From the NCBI GenBank assembly GCA_016711405.1, contig JADJSZ010000096.1, positions 1 to 20,533 on the forward strand: a stretch of 20,533 nt of DNA, written 5' to 3'. The position numbers and the translations under genes are program-made. Shown in pieces: positions 1-6,927 of this stretch (position 1 is the first letter of the stretch; every line of letters starts with the position of its first letter). This DNA is from Candidatus Hadersleviella danica. GTDB lineage: Bacteria; Chloroflexota; Anaerolineae; Promineifilales; Promineifilaceae. The notes under the pieces were generated by a model. That model was given only the letters and a program-made list of their open reading frames with translations, was not told the origin of the DNA and did not search any database.

Positions 1-75
1 CAGCGGCGCCGATTACCTGCGCCACGCTTTTCCATCCCCTTCCCCGATTTATGGGACATTCGCGGCAAGTTGTAG
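1..75 (+). CDS. Possible 3' end of an upstream gene (partial)
   Basis: The first frame is open from base 1 to a TAG at 73-75 and ends in FPDLWDIRGKL, which reads like a natural protein C-terminus. The +2 frame over the first 30 bases also reads sensibly (SGADYLRHAF), so a frameshift near base 35 is possible. The fragment is too short to assign to a family. A TAGTGG repeat begins immediately after the stop, as happens at other gene ends in the window. Confidence 0.3.
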   Translation, partial: QRRRLPAPRFSIPFPDLWDIRGKL

Positions 76-109
76 TGGTTAGTGGTTAGTGGCTAGTGGT
101 TAGTGGGTT
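75..109. repeat. TAGTGG-type short direct repeat
   Basis: Four to five degenerate copies of the word TTAGTGG lie in direct succession just after the presumed upstream stop codon. The same word family recurs at 19207-19312, where it forms both arms of an inverted repeat. No coding role is visible. Confidence 0.6.
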
Positions 110-172
110 CATTTCCCCCTGCGCCCCTGCTCCCCTCCTCCGCTCCTCTGCGCATTATTCGCTTCTTGTTCA

Positions 173-202
173 TTGTGTCCTCCCGCTTGTTCAGCGTACA
201 AT
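173..202 (+). promoter_or_regulatory. Candidate promoter of the histidine kinase gene
   Basis: TACAAT at 197-202 is one mismatch from a sigma-70 -10 box, and TTGTGT at 173-178 lies 18 bp upstream as a weak -35. The kinase ATG begins at 210, only 7 bases after the -10 box, and no Shine-Dalgarno sequence lies between them. If this promoter is real, the mRNA would be leaderless. This rests on motif matching only. Confidence 0.3.
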
Positions 203-209
203 AAACGGC

Positions 210-2127
210 ATGAGTGAACTGGCCAAACTGCAAGCCCAATTATCCACGGCCGAAGGCGTGCGCCGTGTGGATCTCCTCAATGAGATAGCCCTCTGCATTT
301 ATGGTTCCGACCCCGAACAAATGCGGTCTTATTGCCATGAGGCCGTTGCAATTGTTAACGCCTTAGGCTATCCCAAAGGGGTTGCCCTCAGTTATAAAAC
401 ATTGGGGTTTCTTATTGGGCACAGGCGCATTATGCGGAGGCCGAAGAGTGGCTTCACAAGGCTGTGGTGGGTTATGAGGAGATTGGGGATGCGGCGGGGC
501 TGGCGCGGTGCTACAACAACCTTGGCATCGTCAATGAAACCCGTGCCCATTACATTACGGCGTTGGAGTATTTGATTAAGGCGGCCAAAGCGAGCGAGAA
601 AGCCCACGAAAATACGCTTCTCAGCACCATTTATTTGAACATGGCGGACATTTATTCGCGCCAAGAGAACCATGTCAAGGCGTTGGCGCTGACCCAACGT
701 GCTTTGCAGGCGTTTATGGGGGCGGAAGATACTTGCACCATGCGGGAATTTATGGCAAATTGGGGAAGTGACCATTGCCTTGGGGCAATATGAAGAAGCG
801 CAGAAGTATATGCACCAAGCGTTGACGTTGGCGCATCAGTTTGGCTCCATTTACCATGTCGGCCGTTACAATATGTTCCTGAGCCAGCTTTATAACAAGA
901 TGGGGCAGGCGGAAGAGGGGTTAACGGCCGCGCAACAAGCCATTTCCAAGGGCGGGGAAGTCTCCAACAAGCGCATTATGGGGCAGGGGCACATCTATGC
1001 GGGGCAAGCGTTGCTCATGCTCGGCCGTTTGCAGGAAGCCCAAGCCACTTTGTTGGTGGGATTGGCCTTGGTGCAGGACGCGGCCGTGCGCGAGATGGAA
1101 GTGGAAGCGCACCAACTGCTGTACCAAGGTTTGCGAAGAGCAAGAAGATTTCGCCGCCGCGCTACACCATTACCGCCAGCATATTGCTCTGAAAGAGTTG
1201 TTGGTGGCGGAGAAGCACAGCATCTTGGTAATGGAGATGCAGACGCGCTATGAGGTGGAGCGGCAGGAGCGGCAGGCGGAAATTTACCGCCTCAAAACCG
1301 AAGAGTTGGAGGATTGTGGCCGCCCGCACGGGCCGATTTGGCCGCCACGAACGCTCGGCTTCATCGGGAGCTAGAAGAGCATCATCGCACGGCCGTGCAA
1401 TTGATTGAGGCGCGGGATAGAGCCGAAGAAGCGAGCCGCGCCAAGAGCGCCTTCCTGACGAACGTGAGCCACGAGCTACGAACCCCTCTGAACGCGATTA
1501 TTGGTTACAGCGAATTGGTGCTAGACGAGGCGCAGGAGCTGGGGCACTCTGAATACACGGATGATTTGGGGCGCATTTTGTGGTCGGCACGTCATTTGTT
1601 GGGCATTGTCAACGATATTTTGGATTTGGCGAAGATTGAGGCGGGCAAATTGGATGCGGCGGGGGAATTTCAGATATCGGCCGTGATTCAGGTGATTACA
1701 ATGGCCGCACGGCCGCTTATTGAGCGGCGCAACAACCAATTGGTGGTGGAATGTCCCGCTGATTTGCCCATTTTGTACAGTGATGAGCAAAAGGTACGCC
1801 AAATCTTGCTGAATTTGCTGAGCAACGCGGCAAATTTACCCAAATGGCCTCATTCGGCTGACGGTGGCGCGGGAGGAGACGGGCCGAGCAGGTGTGGGTT
1901 GGTTTGTACGGTGGCAGATACGGGGATTGGCATGAGCGCGGCCGAGCAGGAACAGCTCTTCCAGCCTTTTACGCAACTGGATGCGTCCCCTTCGCGGCTG
2001 TATGAGGGCACGGGGTTGGGGCTGACGATTAGTCGGCACTTTTGCCACATGCTGGGCGGCCATATTGAGGTTAATAGTCAGGCGGGACCACGGCTCGGTC
2101 TTTACCGTGCATTTGCCTTGGGTGTAA
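210..2127 (+). CDS. TPR-containing sensor histidine kinase (frameshifted)
   Basis: Reconstructed by joining reading frames, this is a soluble-looking sensor kinase of about 640 residues. The N-terminal half is a run of tetratricopeptide-like helical repeats (for example ARCYNNLGIVNETRAHYITA and IYLNMADIYSRQENHVKALA). A charged coiled-coil linker follows (EVERQERQAEIYRLKTEEL), then the catalytic core. The H-box is FLTNVSHELRTPLNAIIGY with the phospho-acceptor His codon at 1470-1472. The N-box is LLNLLSN, the G1 box DTGIGM, the F box LFQPFTQLD and the G2 box GTGLGL. There is no transmembrane segment or receiver domain. Frame changes occur near 410-430, 770, 1125, 1310, 1830-1890 and 2090. The last lets the protein end naturally as HGSVFTVHLPWV at the TAA at 2125-2127. 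ATG 210 is chosen because the TPR region begins there; the frame is open further upstream but low in complexity. Such kinases usually phosphorylate a separate response regulator, and none is visible nearby. Confidence 0.85.
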
Positions 2128-2218
2128 GCAGGGGGGTGGTTTGGGGTGGATTGGTTTATTTGTTTATTGGTTTAGGGTGGGTTCCATGTGAATTGATAAC
2201 TGTTTATGGATTGAATCT

Positions 2219-2298
2219 TTTTTTAGACACGAATTGCACGAATTTCACGAATGGGTCTCGAAAAGATTCGTGTCATTCGTGAAATTCGTGTCCAAATT
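2219..2298. repeat. Long hairpin of ATTCGTG words
   Basis: The left arm at 2226-2252 and right arm at 2266-2292 are 27-base imperfect inverted repeats built from the words CACGAAT/ATTCGTG, with about three mismatches. The loop carries GGGTCTCGA. Direct-repeat relatives of the same word lie at 11626-11660 and 14614-14640. Lying about 100 bp after the kinase stop, it could act as a transcript-end structure, but it lacks a clear U-tract. Confidence 0.75.
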
Positions 2299-2354
2299 CG
2301 GGCCTGTTTTAACCAAGAGCCAAGTTGAGAGAGCCTTCTCCCACTCCCAAACAA

Positions 2355-2952
2355 CAAGTTTAGGTGTTGATCTACCTAGATTAAGTGTTAATCCACCTAG
2401 ATTAAGTGCTAATCCACCTAGATTAAGTGCTAATCCACCTAGATTAAGTGCTAATCCACCTAGATTAAGTGCTAATCCACCTAGATTAAGTGTTAATCCA
2501 CCTAGATTAAGTGCTAATCTATCTAGATTAAGTGCTAATCCATCTAGATTAAGTGCTAATCCATCTAGATTAAGTGCTAATCCATCTAGATTAAGTGTTA
2601 ATCCATCTAGATTAAGTGCTAATCCATCTAGTTCTGGTCTAAATCTATCTAGTTTTGCTCTAAATCTATCTAGTTTTGTCATTATTTCATCTTGATTTGT
2701 TATTATTCCATCTAATTTTGTCATCATTTCATCTTGCTTTGTTATAAAGCAATCTAGCTTTGTTATAAAGCTACCTAGCTCTGTTATAAAGCAACCTCGC
2801 TTTGTTATAAAGCCATCTAAGTTTGAGACAAAATGACCAAGATTAAAAGTAAAGCCATCTAAATTTGTCATAAATCTATCTAGATTTAATATAAAACCAT
2901 CTGCTTTTGATAAAAAAGCAGATGGTTTTGATGTCAATCTACATAGATTTGG
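2355..2952. repeat. 21-bp minisatellite, about 28 units, encoding heptads
   Basis: A 21-bp period is kept without phase loss for about 600 bp. It is marked by CTAG-like words at 2376, 2397, 2418 and so on to 2943. Units from about 2376 to 2627 are almost identical, while units from 2628 to 2950 are increasingly diverged. Because 21 is a multiple of three, both strands encode heptapeptide repeats: NPPRLSA on the plus strand, and LALNLGG grading into LDGFITK on the minus strand. The minus strand is open from 2937 (TTG) to 2245, about 230 codons and 26 heptads with hydrophobic spacing like a coiled coil. That frame has no ribosome-binding site and no good start, and its end runs into the ATTCGTG hairpin, so I treat it as repeat DNA that may be translated, not as a confirmed gene. 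There is no CRISPR-like spacer structure. Confidence 0.9.
2893..2929. terminator. Perfect 16-bp inverted repeat, terminator-like
   Basis: AAAACCATCTGCTTTT at 2893-2908 is exactly reverse-complemented at 2914-2929, with a 5-base loop. It sits at the diverged end of the 21-bp array and looks like two heptad units in head-to-head orientation. It ends in TTTT, so it could work as a weak intrinsic terminator. Confidence 0.5.
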
Positions 2953-2961
2953 TTAAAGCGT

Positions 2962-3190
2962 TGTTGAAAACGGCCGCAAACATGCCCCCTAACACCTCTC
3001 GTAGGGGCGAGAAGGCGGCGCATGACCTAAACGCAAAACATAACACGCTCTCTCGCCGCCTCCTCGCCCTGCGAACAGCCCAGACGCAGGGCGAGGAGGC
3101 GCGGAAGGTACGTTATAGGTTTCCATGCAACTGTTTCCGCGCCTTCTCGCCCCTACAAAAACGCCTTGGCCACATGGAAACGGCCGTGCC
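2962..3190. repeat. Nested-hairpin element, copy A
   Basis: A unit of about 210 bp contains two nested perfect inverted repeats. The outer arms are GTAGGGGCGAGAAGGCG at 3001-3017 and its complement at 3140-3156. The inner arms are CGCCTCCTCGCCCTGCG at 3057-3073 and its complement at 3085-3101. CGGCCGCAAACATGCC leads in, and CACATGGAAACGGCCG closes it. Two further copies lie at 10531-10740 and 10741-10952. It encodes no credible protein and resembles a MITE or a large REP-like element. The 21-bp repeats abut its left edge. Confidence 0.8.
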
Positions 3191-3460
3191 CCCCACCCCT
3201 ACAATGTATCGGTACGCCACAAACCCTCATTCACAATTAACAATTCACCATTCACCATTCACAATTCTCCCGCCCGACCCACCCCAGATGTTCCACGACC
3301 ATGTTGGTGGTGGGGGCAACATGGGTGAGTGGCACGGCCAACAAGGTTATATGGTTTTCGTTCAGGTAACGGCCGTGCCCCCCACCCCTACAACGTTGTT
3401 TTACCATGAAACTTTATTCACAATTCATTATTCCCAATTCACAATTCACAATTTCTCCTC
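3179..3460. repeat. Gene-free segment of simple and direct repeats
   Basis: A direct repeat beginning ACGGCCGTGCCCCCCACCCC occurs at about 3180-3204 and again at 3370-3394. Each copy is followed by AT-rich ATTCACAATTC-type word repeats (3231-3269 and 3416-3459). The first word of this direct repeat also closes nested-hairpin copy C near 10957. No gene is visible. Confidence 0.6.
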
Positions 3461-3469
3461 GCCCAACCA

Positions 3470-3705
3470 TTTCCGCACCTTTCCGCCCCTACGATGAGGT
3501 GGTTGGTTGAGGGAATGTTGTAGGGGCAACCCTTGTGGTTGCCCTAGATGTTGGTTTGACCAAGATTTTGGGTAGGCATATTTATCCCTGAAGAGGGACA
3601 AGGCCTACCCCTACGCTGTGGGCTAAAAGCCCACCATTTACGTGCCTTTTCGCCCCTACGATGAGGTGGTTGGTTGAGGGAATGTTGTAGGGGCAACCCT
3701 TGTGG
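3470..3705. repeat. R-S-R block of GTAGGGG hairpins (IS target)
   Basis: A GTAGGGGC hairpin at 3520-3546 has stem GGGCAACC/GGTTGCCC and loop CTTGT. It is followed by a segment with GGTAGGC/GCCTACC arms near 3573-3612 and a GTGGGCT-AAA-AGCCCAC hairpin at 3619-3635. A second copy of the leading part (CGCCCCTACGATGAGGTGG to GTAGGGGCAACC) lies at 3650-3698, where its hairpin is interrupted by the IS at 3706. The same block recurs at 5175-5350 between the two IS copies. Confidence 0.75.
3697..3705. repeat. 9-bp target-site duplication of IS copy 1, left
   Basis: CCCTTGTGG directly abuts the left inverted terminal repeat of the first IS4-family element and is repeated exactly at 5175-5183. The uninterrupted site at 3530-3538 shows this is the hairpin loop CTTGT plus two stem bases on each side. 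Confidence 0.85.
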
Positions 3706-5174
3706 CATTTGCTCCAACAAATTCAATTCTTACGTAGAAGTAACCGTAGTTGGAGGCTGAAAAGTTTCCCAAAACCTAAAATCAGATGGGAAATAAGAAA
3801 TAGTCCCTTTGCGCTGAGCATAACGAGGCCATCGAACCAACCTTGTCCCCTCAGGCAATGGACGAATTTTATCTTCAGGAATAATTGGTGCTTCAATGCG
3901 AATGCGGCGTGATGGACGTATAAACCCCAATTCTCGACCATCACGGACAATCATCTCAATGGGGTTTTTGTTCTCCAAAGTTAGTTGGGGAACATACTGC
4001 ACCAGTAAAGGCAAAGAGACATCAAATGGGTCTACCTCAGCAAGCCCCGCAATTTCTAAACGAATGGCTTGCAATACTTGAGAAATAATGAGTACCGCCC
4101 AGACTTGAAGCAAAACAATCTCTGGTTTGGCTGACCAGATGATGTGCAATTTGAGATACTGCTTGACCATGCGAAAAGCCATTTCAATATCCCATCGCCT
4201 AGCATAAAGCTGAGCTATCTCTTGGATGGGCAAAGTCCAAGGATTTAACACATTGGTCAGATATTGATACTGGGTTTGCTTCACAGTAAAGCGAACTAAA
4301 CGAACCGCCACCGCTGCTTGGTCGGCACGATATTTGCCCAGCCAGACCAGCCCATCAAAGGTGGTGTCATCTTCATAAAAGGCGTGAATGACTTCAAAAC
4401 TGGTCTTTTCCCGTAAGCGAGAAATCCACCAGTACTCTTGCACGGTCAAATAATCCGAACCATGCAAACCAAAAAAGCCAAGGTCGGCTAAGAGAAGGCT
4501 TCCCCGTGGCAACTGGTCAGCCAATTCTCGTGCTGCCACTTTATCATTTTGGTGCGGATTAGGAAGGTGTACCATTTCGCGCCATTGTTGGGCACGAATA
4601 TCGAACAAACCGACCATTTTGCCAGGTAACAATTGGCTATCCCCGTCAGGAATCTTACGCAAGAGGGGCAAGTAACGGCCAATTTTGTCCAAAGTACTAC
4701 CATCTATAGCGTAGACACCTGCCGCAAATTTAGCTAAATGATGCTGGGCATAGGGGGCAAAGCGTTCAGTCAGGGCATGGGTAATCTGGTGAAACAAGCC
4801 TTGCATGGCTTCTGTCCCACCATTGGCCAAGCGGTTATAAACGGCTTGGTCACTAATAGCGTAAGCACCATGAGACCCAATTCCTGTCCAGCGAATAAGC
4901 CGCCAAATGGCTAACTGACTGGTAAACCCTTGGAGAACACACAGGAGAACACTAATCCACAAGACAAAGTTGGGTAATGTGGCTGGTCGCCCTGGTCCAA
5001 TCCGTTCTGTGGGGCGATTTTGGTTTTCCCAGTCCTCGATGATATCTTGCAAAAATCCAGCAATATTAGATTTTAACTTTTGTTGTTCTTGTTGTGATTG
5101 GTCATGTAATACGTCGTTCATAGACGCAATATCATTACCAAGTTTGGTTAGAAACTAATTTGTTGGAACAAGTG
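3706..5174 (-). mobile_element. IS4-family insertion sequence, copy 1 (complete)
   Basis: The element is 1469 bp and ends in imperfect 18-bp inverted repeats. CATTTGCTCCAACAAATT lies at 3706-3723, and the complement of CACTTGTTCCAACAAATT at 5157-5174 (16 of 18 match). It is bounded by CCCTTGTGG on both sides, a 9-bp target duplication as expected for IS4-family elements. One intact transposase gene on the minus strand fills it. The element contains no CGGCCG word, although the surrounding host genes are full of them, which fits recent arrival. Confidence 0.9.
3730..5121 (-). CDS. IS4-family DDE transposase (intact)
   Basis: This 463-residue protein would cut and join the ends of its own element. 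An RNase H-like DDE core is visible. The first aspartate is D140 in YAIDGSTLD, the second is D213 in LLADLGFFG, and the glutamate is E313. Around the glutamate is an exact YREK signature of IS4: Y306, R309, E313 and K320, spaced 2, 3 and 6 residues apart. The N-terminal part (residues 50-130) is the helical segment usual before the first aspartate. The ATG at 5121 lies about 50 bp inside the right terminus, and the stop at 3730 lies just inside the left terminus. The frame is fully open, unlike the second copy, so this copy may be active and may supply transposase to copy 2. Confidence 0.93.
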   Translation of the reverse strand: MNDVLHDQSQQEQQKLKSNIAGFLQDIIEDWENQNRPTERIGPGRPATLPNFVLWISVLLCVLQGFTSQLAIWRLIRWTGIGSHGAYAISDQAVYNRLANGGTEAMQGLFHQITHALTERFAPYAQHHLAKFAAGVYAIDGSTLDKIGRYLPLLRKIPDGDSQLLPGKMVGLFDIRAQQWREMVHLPNPHQNDKVAARELADQLPRGSLLLADLGFFGLHGSDYLTVQEYWWISRLREKTSFEVIHAFYEDDTTFDGLVWLGKYRADQAAVAVRLVRFTVKQTQYQYLTNVLNPWTLPIQEIAQLYARRWDIEMAFRMVKQYLKLHIIWSAKPEIVLLQVWAVLIISQVLQAIRLEIAGLAEVDPFDVSLPLLVQYVPQLTLENKNPIEMIVRDGRELGFIRPSRRIRIEAPIIPEDKIRPLPEGTRLVRWPRYAQRKGTISYFPSDFRFWETFQPPTTVTST

Positions 5175-5183
5175 CCCTTGTGG
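5175..5183. repeat. 9-bp target-site duplication of IS copy 1, right
   Basis: CCCTTGTGG follows the right terminus and continues into TTGCCCTA, the other half of the interrupted hairpin. It pairs with the identical 9 bp at 3697-3705. Confidence 0.85.
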
Positions 5184-5350
5184 TTGCCCTAGGTGTTGGT
5201 TTGACCAAGATTTTGGGTAGGCATATTTATCCCTGAAGAGGGACAAGGCCTACCCCTACGGTGTGGGCTAAAAGCCCACCATTTCCGCACCTTTCCGCCC
5301 CTACGATGAGGTGGTTGGTTGAGGGAATGTTGTAGGGGCAACCCTTGTGG
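5184..5350. repeat. Spacer repeat block between IS copies
   Basis: This 167-bp segment duplicates 3539-3705 with only a few base changes, for example CTAGGTG for CTAGATG. It contains the GTGGGCTAAAAGCCCAC hairpin and another GTAGGGGCAACC half-hairpin. CCCTTGTGG at 5342-5350 is the left target duplication of IS copy 2. Confidence 0.8.
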
Positions 5351-6816
5351 CATTTGCTCCAACAAATTCAATTCTTACGTGAAGTAACCGTAGTTGGAGG
5401 CTGAAAAGTTTCCCAAAACCTAAAATCAGATGGGAAATAAGAAATAGTCCCTTTGCGCTGAGCATAACGAGGCCATCGAACCAACCTTGTCCCCTCAGGC
5501 AATGGACGAATTTTATCTTCAGGAATAATTGGTGCTTCAATGCGAATGCGGCGTGATGGACGTATAAACCCCAATTCTCGACCATCACGGACAATCATCT
5601 CAATGGGGTTTTTGTTCTCCAAAGTTAGTTGGGGAACATACTGCACCAGTAAAGGCAAAGAGACATCAAATGGGTCTACTCCTCAGCAAGCCCCGCAATT
5701 TCTAAACGAATGGCTTGCAATACTTGAGAAATAATGAGTACCGCCCAGACTTGAAGCAAAACAATCTCTGGTTTGGCTGACCAGATGATGCAATTTGAGA
5801 TACTGCTTGACCATGCGAAAAGCCATTTCAATATCCCATCGCCTAGCATAAAGCTGAGCTATCTCTTGGATGGGCAAAGTCCAAGGATTTAACACATTGG
5901 TCAGATATTGATACTGGGTTTGCTTCACAGTAAAGCGAACTAAACGAACCGCCACCGCTGCTTGGTCGGCACGATATTTGCCCAGCCAGACCAGCCCATC
6001 AAAGGTGGTGTCATCTTCATAAAAGGCGTGAATGACTTCAAAACTGGTCTTTTCCCGTAAGCGAGAAATCCACCAGTACCCTTGCACGGTCAAATAATCG
6101 AACCATGCAAACCCAAAAAAGCCAAGGTCGGCTAAGAGAAGGCTTCCCCGTGGCAACTGGTCAGCCAATTCTCGTGCTGCCACTTTATCATTTTGGTGCG
6201 GATTAGGAAGGTGTACCATTTCGCGCCATTGTTGGGCACGAATATCGAACAAACCGACCATTTTGCCAGGTAACAATTGGCTATCCCGTCAGGAATCTTA
6301 CGCAAGAGGGGCAAGTAACGGCCAATTTTGTCCAAAGTACTACCATCTATAGCGTAGACACCTGCCGCAAATTTAGCTAAATGATGCTGGGCATAGGGGG
6401 CAAAGCGTTCAGTCAGGGCATGGGTAATCTGGTGAAACAAGCCTTGCATGGCTTCTGTCCCACCACTTACCAAGCGGTTATAAACGGCTTGGTCACTAAT
6501 AGCGTAAGCACCATGAGACCCAATTCCTGTCCAGCGAATAAGCCGCCAAATGGCTAACTGACTGGTAAACCCTTGGAGAACACACAGGAGAACACTAATC
6601 CACAAGACAAAGTTGGGTAATGTGGCTGGTCGCCCCATCTAATCCGTTCTGTGGGGCGATTTTGGTTTTCCCAGTCCTCGATGATATCTTGCAAAAATCC
6701 AGCAATATTAGATTTTAACTTTTGTTGTTCTTGTTGTGATTGGTCATGTAATACGTCGTTCATAGACGCAATATCATTACCAAGTTTGGTTAGAAACTAA
6801 TTTGTTGGAACAAGTG
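5351..6816 (-). mobile_element. IS4-family insertion sequence, copy 2
   Basis: The element is 1466 bp and nearly identical to copy 1. It has the same terminal repeats (CATTTGCTCC at 5351; TTGGAACAAGTG ending at 6816) and the same CCCTTGTGG duplication at 5342-5350 and 6817-6825. Differences from copy 1 are mostly small indels (near 5389, 5680, 5790, 6098, 6110, 6285 and 6637) plus small substitution clusters near 6463 and 6637. They break its transposase frame. Confidence 0.88.
5368..6763 (-). pseudogene. IS4-family transposase, frameshifted copy
   Basis: The same protein as copy 1 is spread over at least four overlapping frames: N-terminal 6763 to about 6638, then 6638 to 6290, 6276 to 5683, and C-terminal 5658 to 5368. 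The catalytic segments (IDGSTLD, LLADLGFFG, YARRWDIEMAFRMVK) are all still present. A 2-base insertion near 5680 and a 2-base deletion near 5790 are not simple homopolymer changes, so real decay is possible. The one-base changes could be sequencing error. Mobilisation in trans by copy 1 is conceivable because both ends are intact. Confidence 0.85.
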
Positions 6817-6856
6817 CCCTTGTGGTTGCCCTAAACGCTGGTTATTGCGGGGCTAA

Positions 6857-6881
6857 GGGTAGGCACAAGGCCTACCCCTAC
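6857..6881. repeat. GTAGGGG-family hairpin (ACAAG loop)
   Basis: GGGTAGGC at 6857-6864 and GCCTACCC at 6870-6877 form an 8-bp stem with loop ACAAG, followed by CTAC. This is the TAGGC-stem variant of the family, lying about 50 bp upstream of the restriction-modification gene. Confidence 0.7.
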
Positions 6882-6927
6882 AAAAACCAATACACGAATA
6901 CATAACTTTTTGCTATCATCTCTCCCC

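Noticed and set aside
2245..2937. Confident heptad-repeat protein gene on the minus strand
   Set aside because: It has a weak TTG start and no ribosome-binding site, its end reads into a hairpin repeat, and any 21-bp tandem repeat without stops stays open in frame. Kept only as a possibility.
2355..2952. CRISPR array
   Set aside because: The 21-bp repeats are contiguous with no unique spacers and no cas genes nearby; it is a minisatellite.
2907..3497. Protein-coding ORF on the plus strand
   Set aside because: It is made wholly of nested-hairpin and simple-repeat sequence; the similar ORF at 10463-11050 comes from the repeat copies there.
3706..6816. Composite transposon formed by the two IS copies
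   Set aside because: They are direct tandem copies with only 176 bp between them, each with its own target duplication, and no cargo gene.
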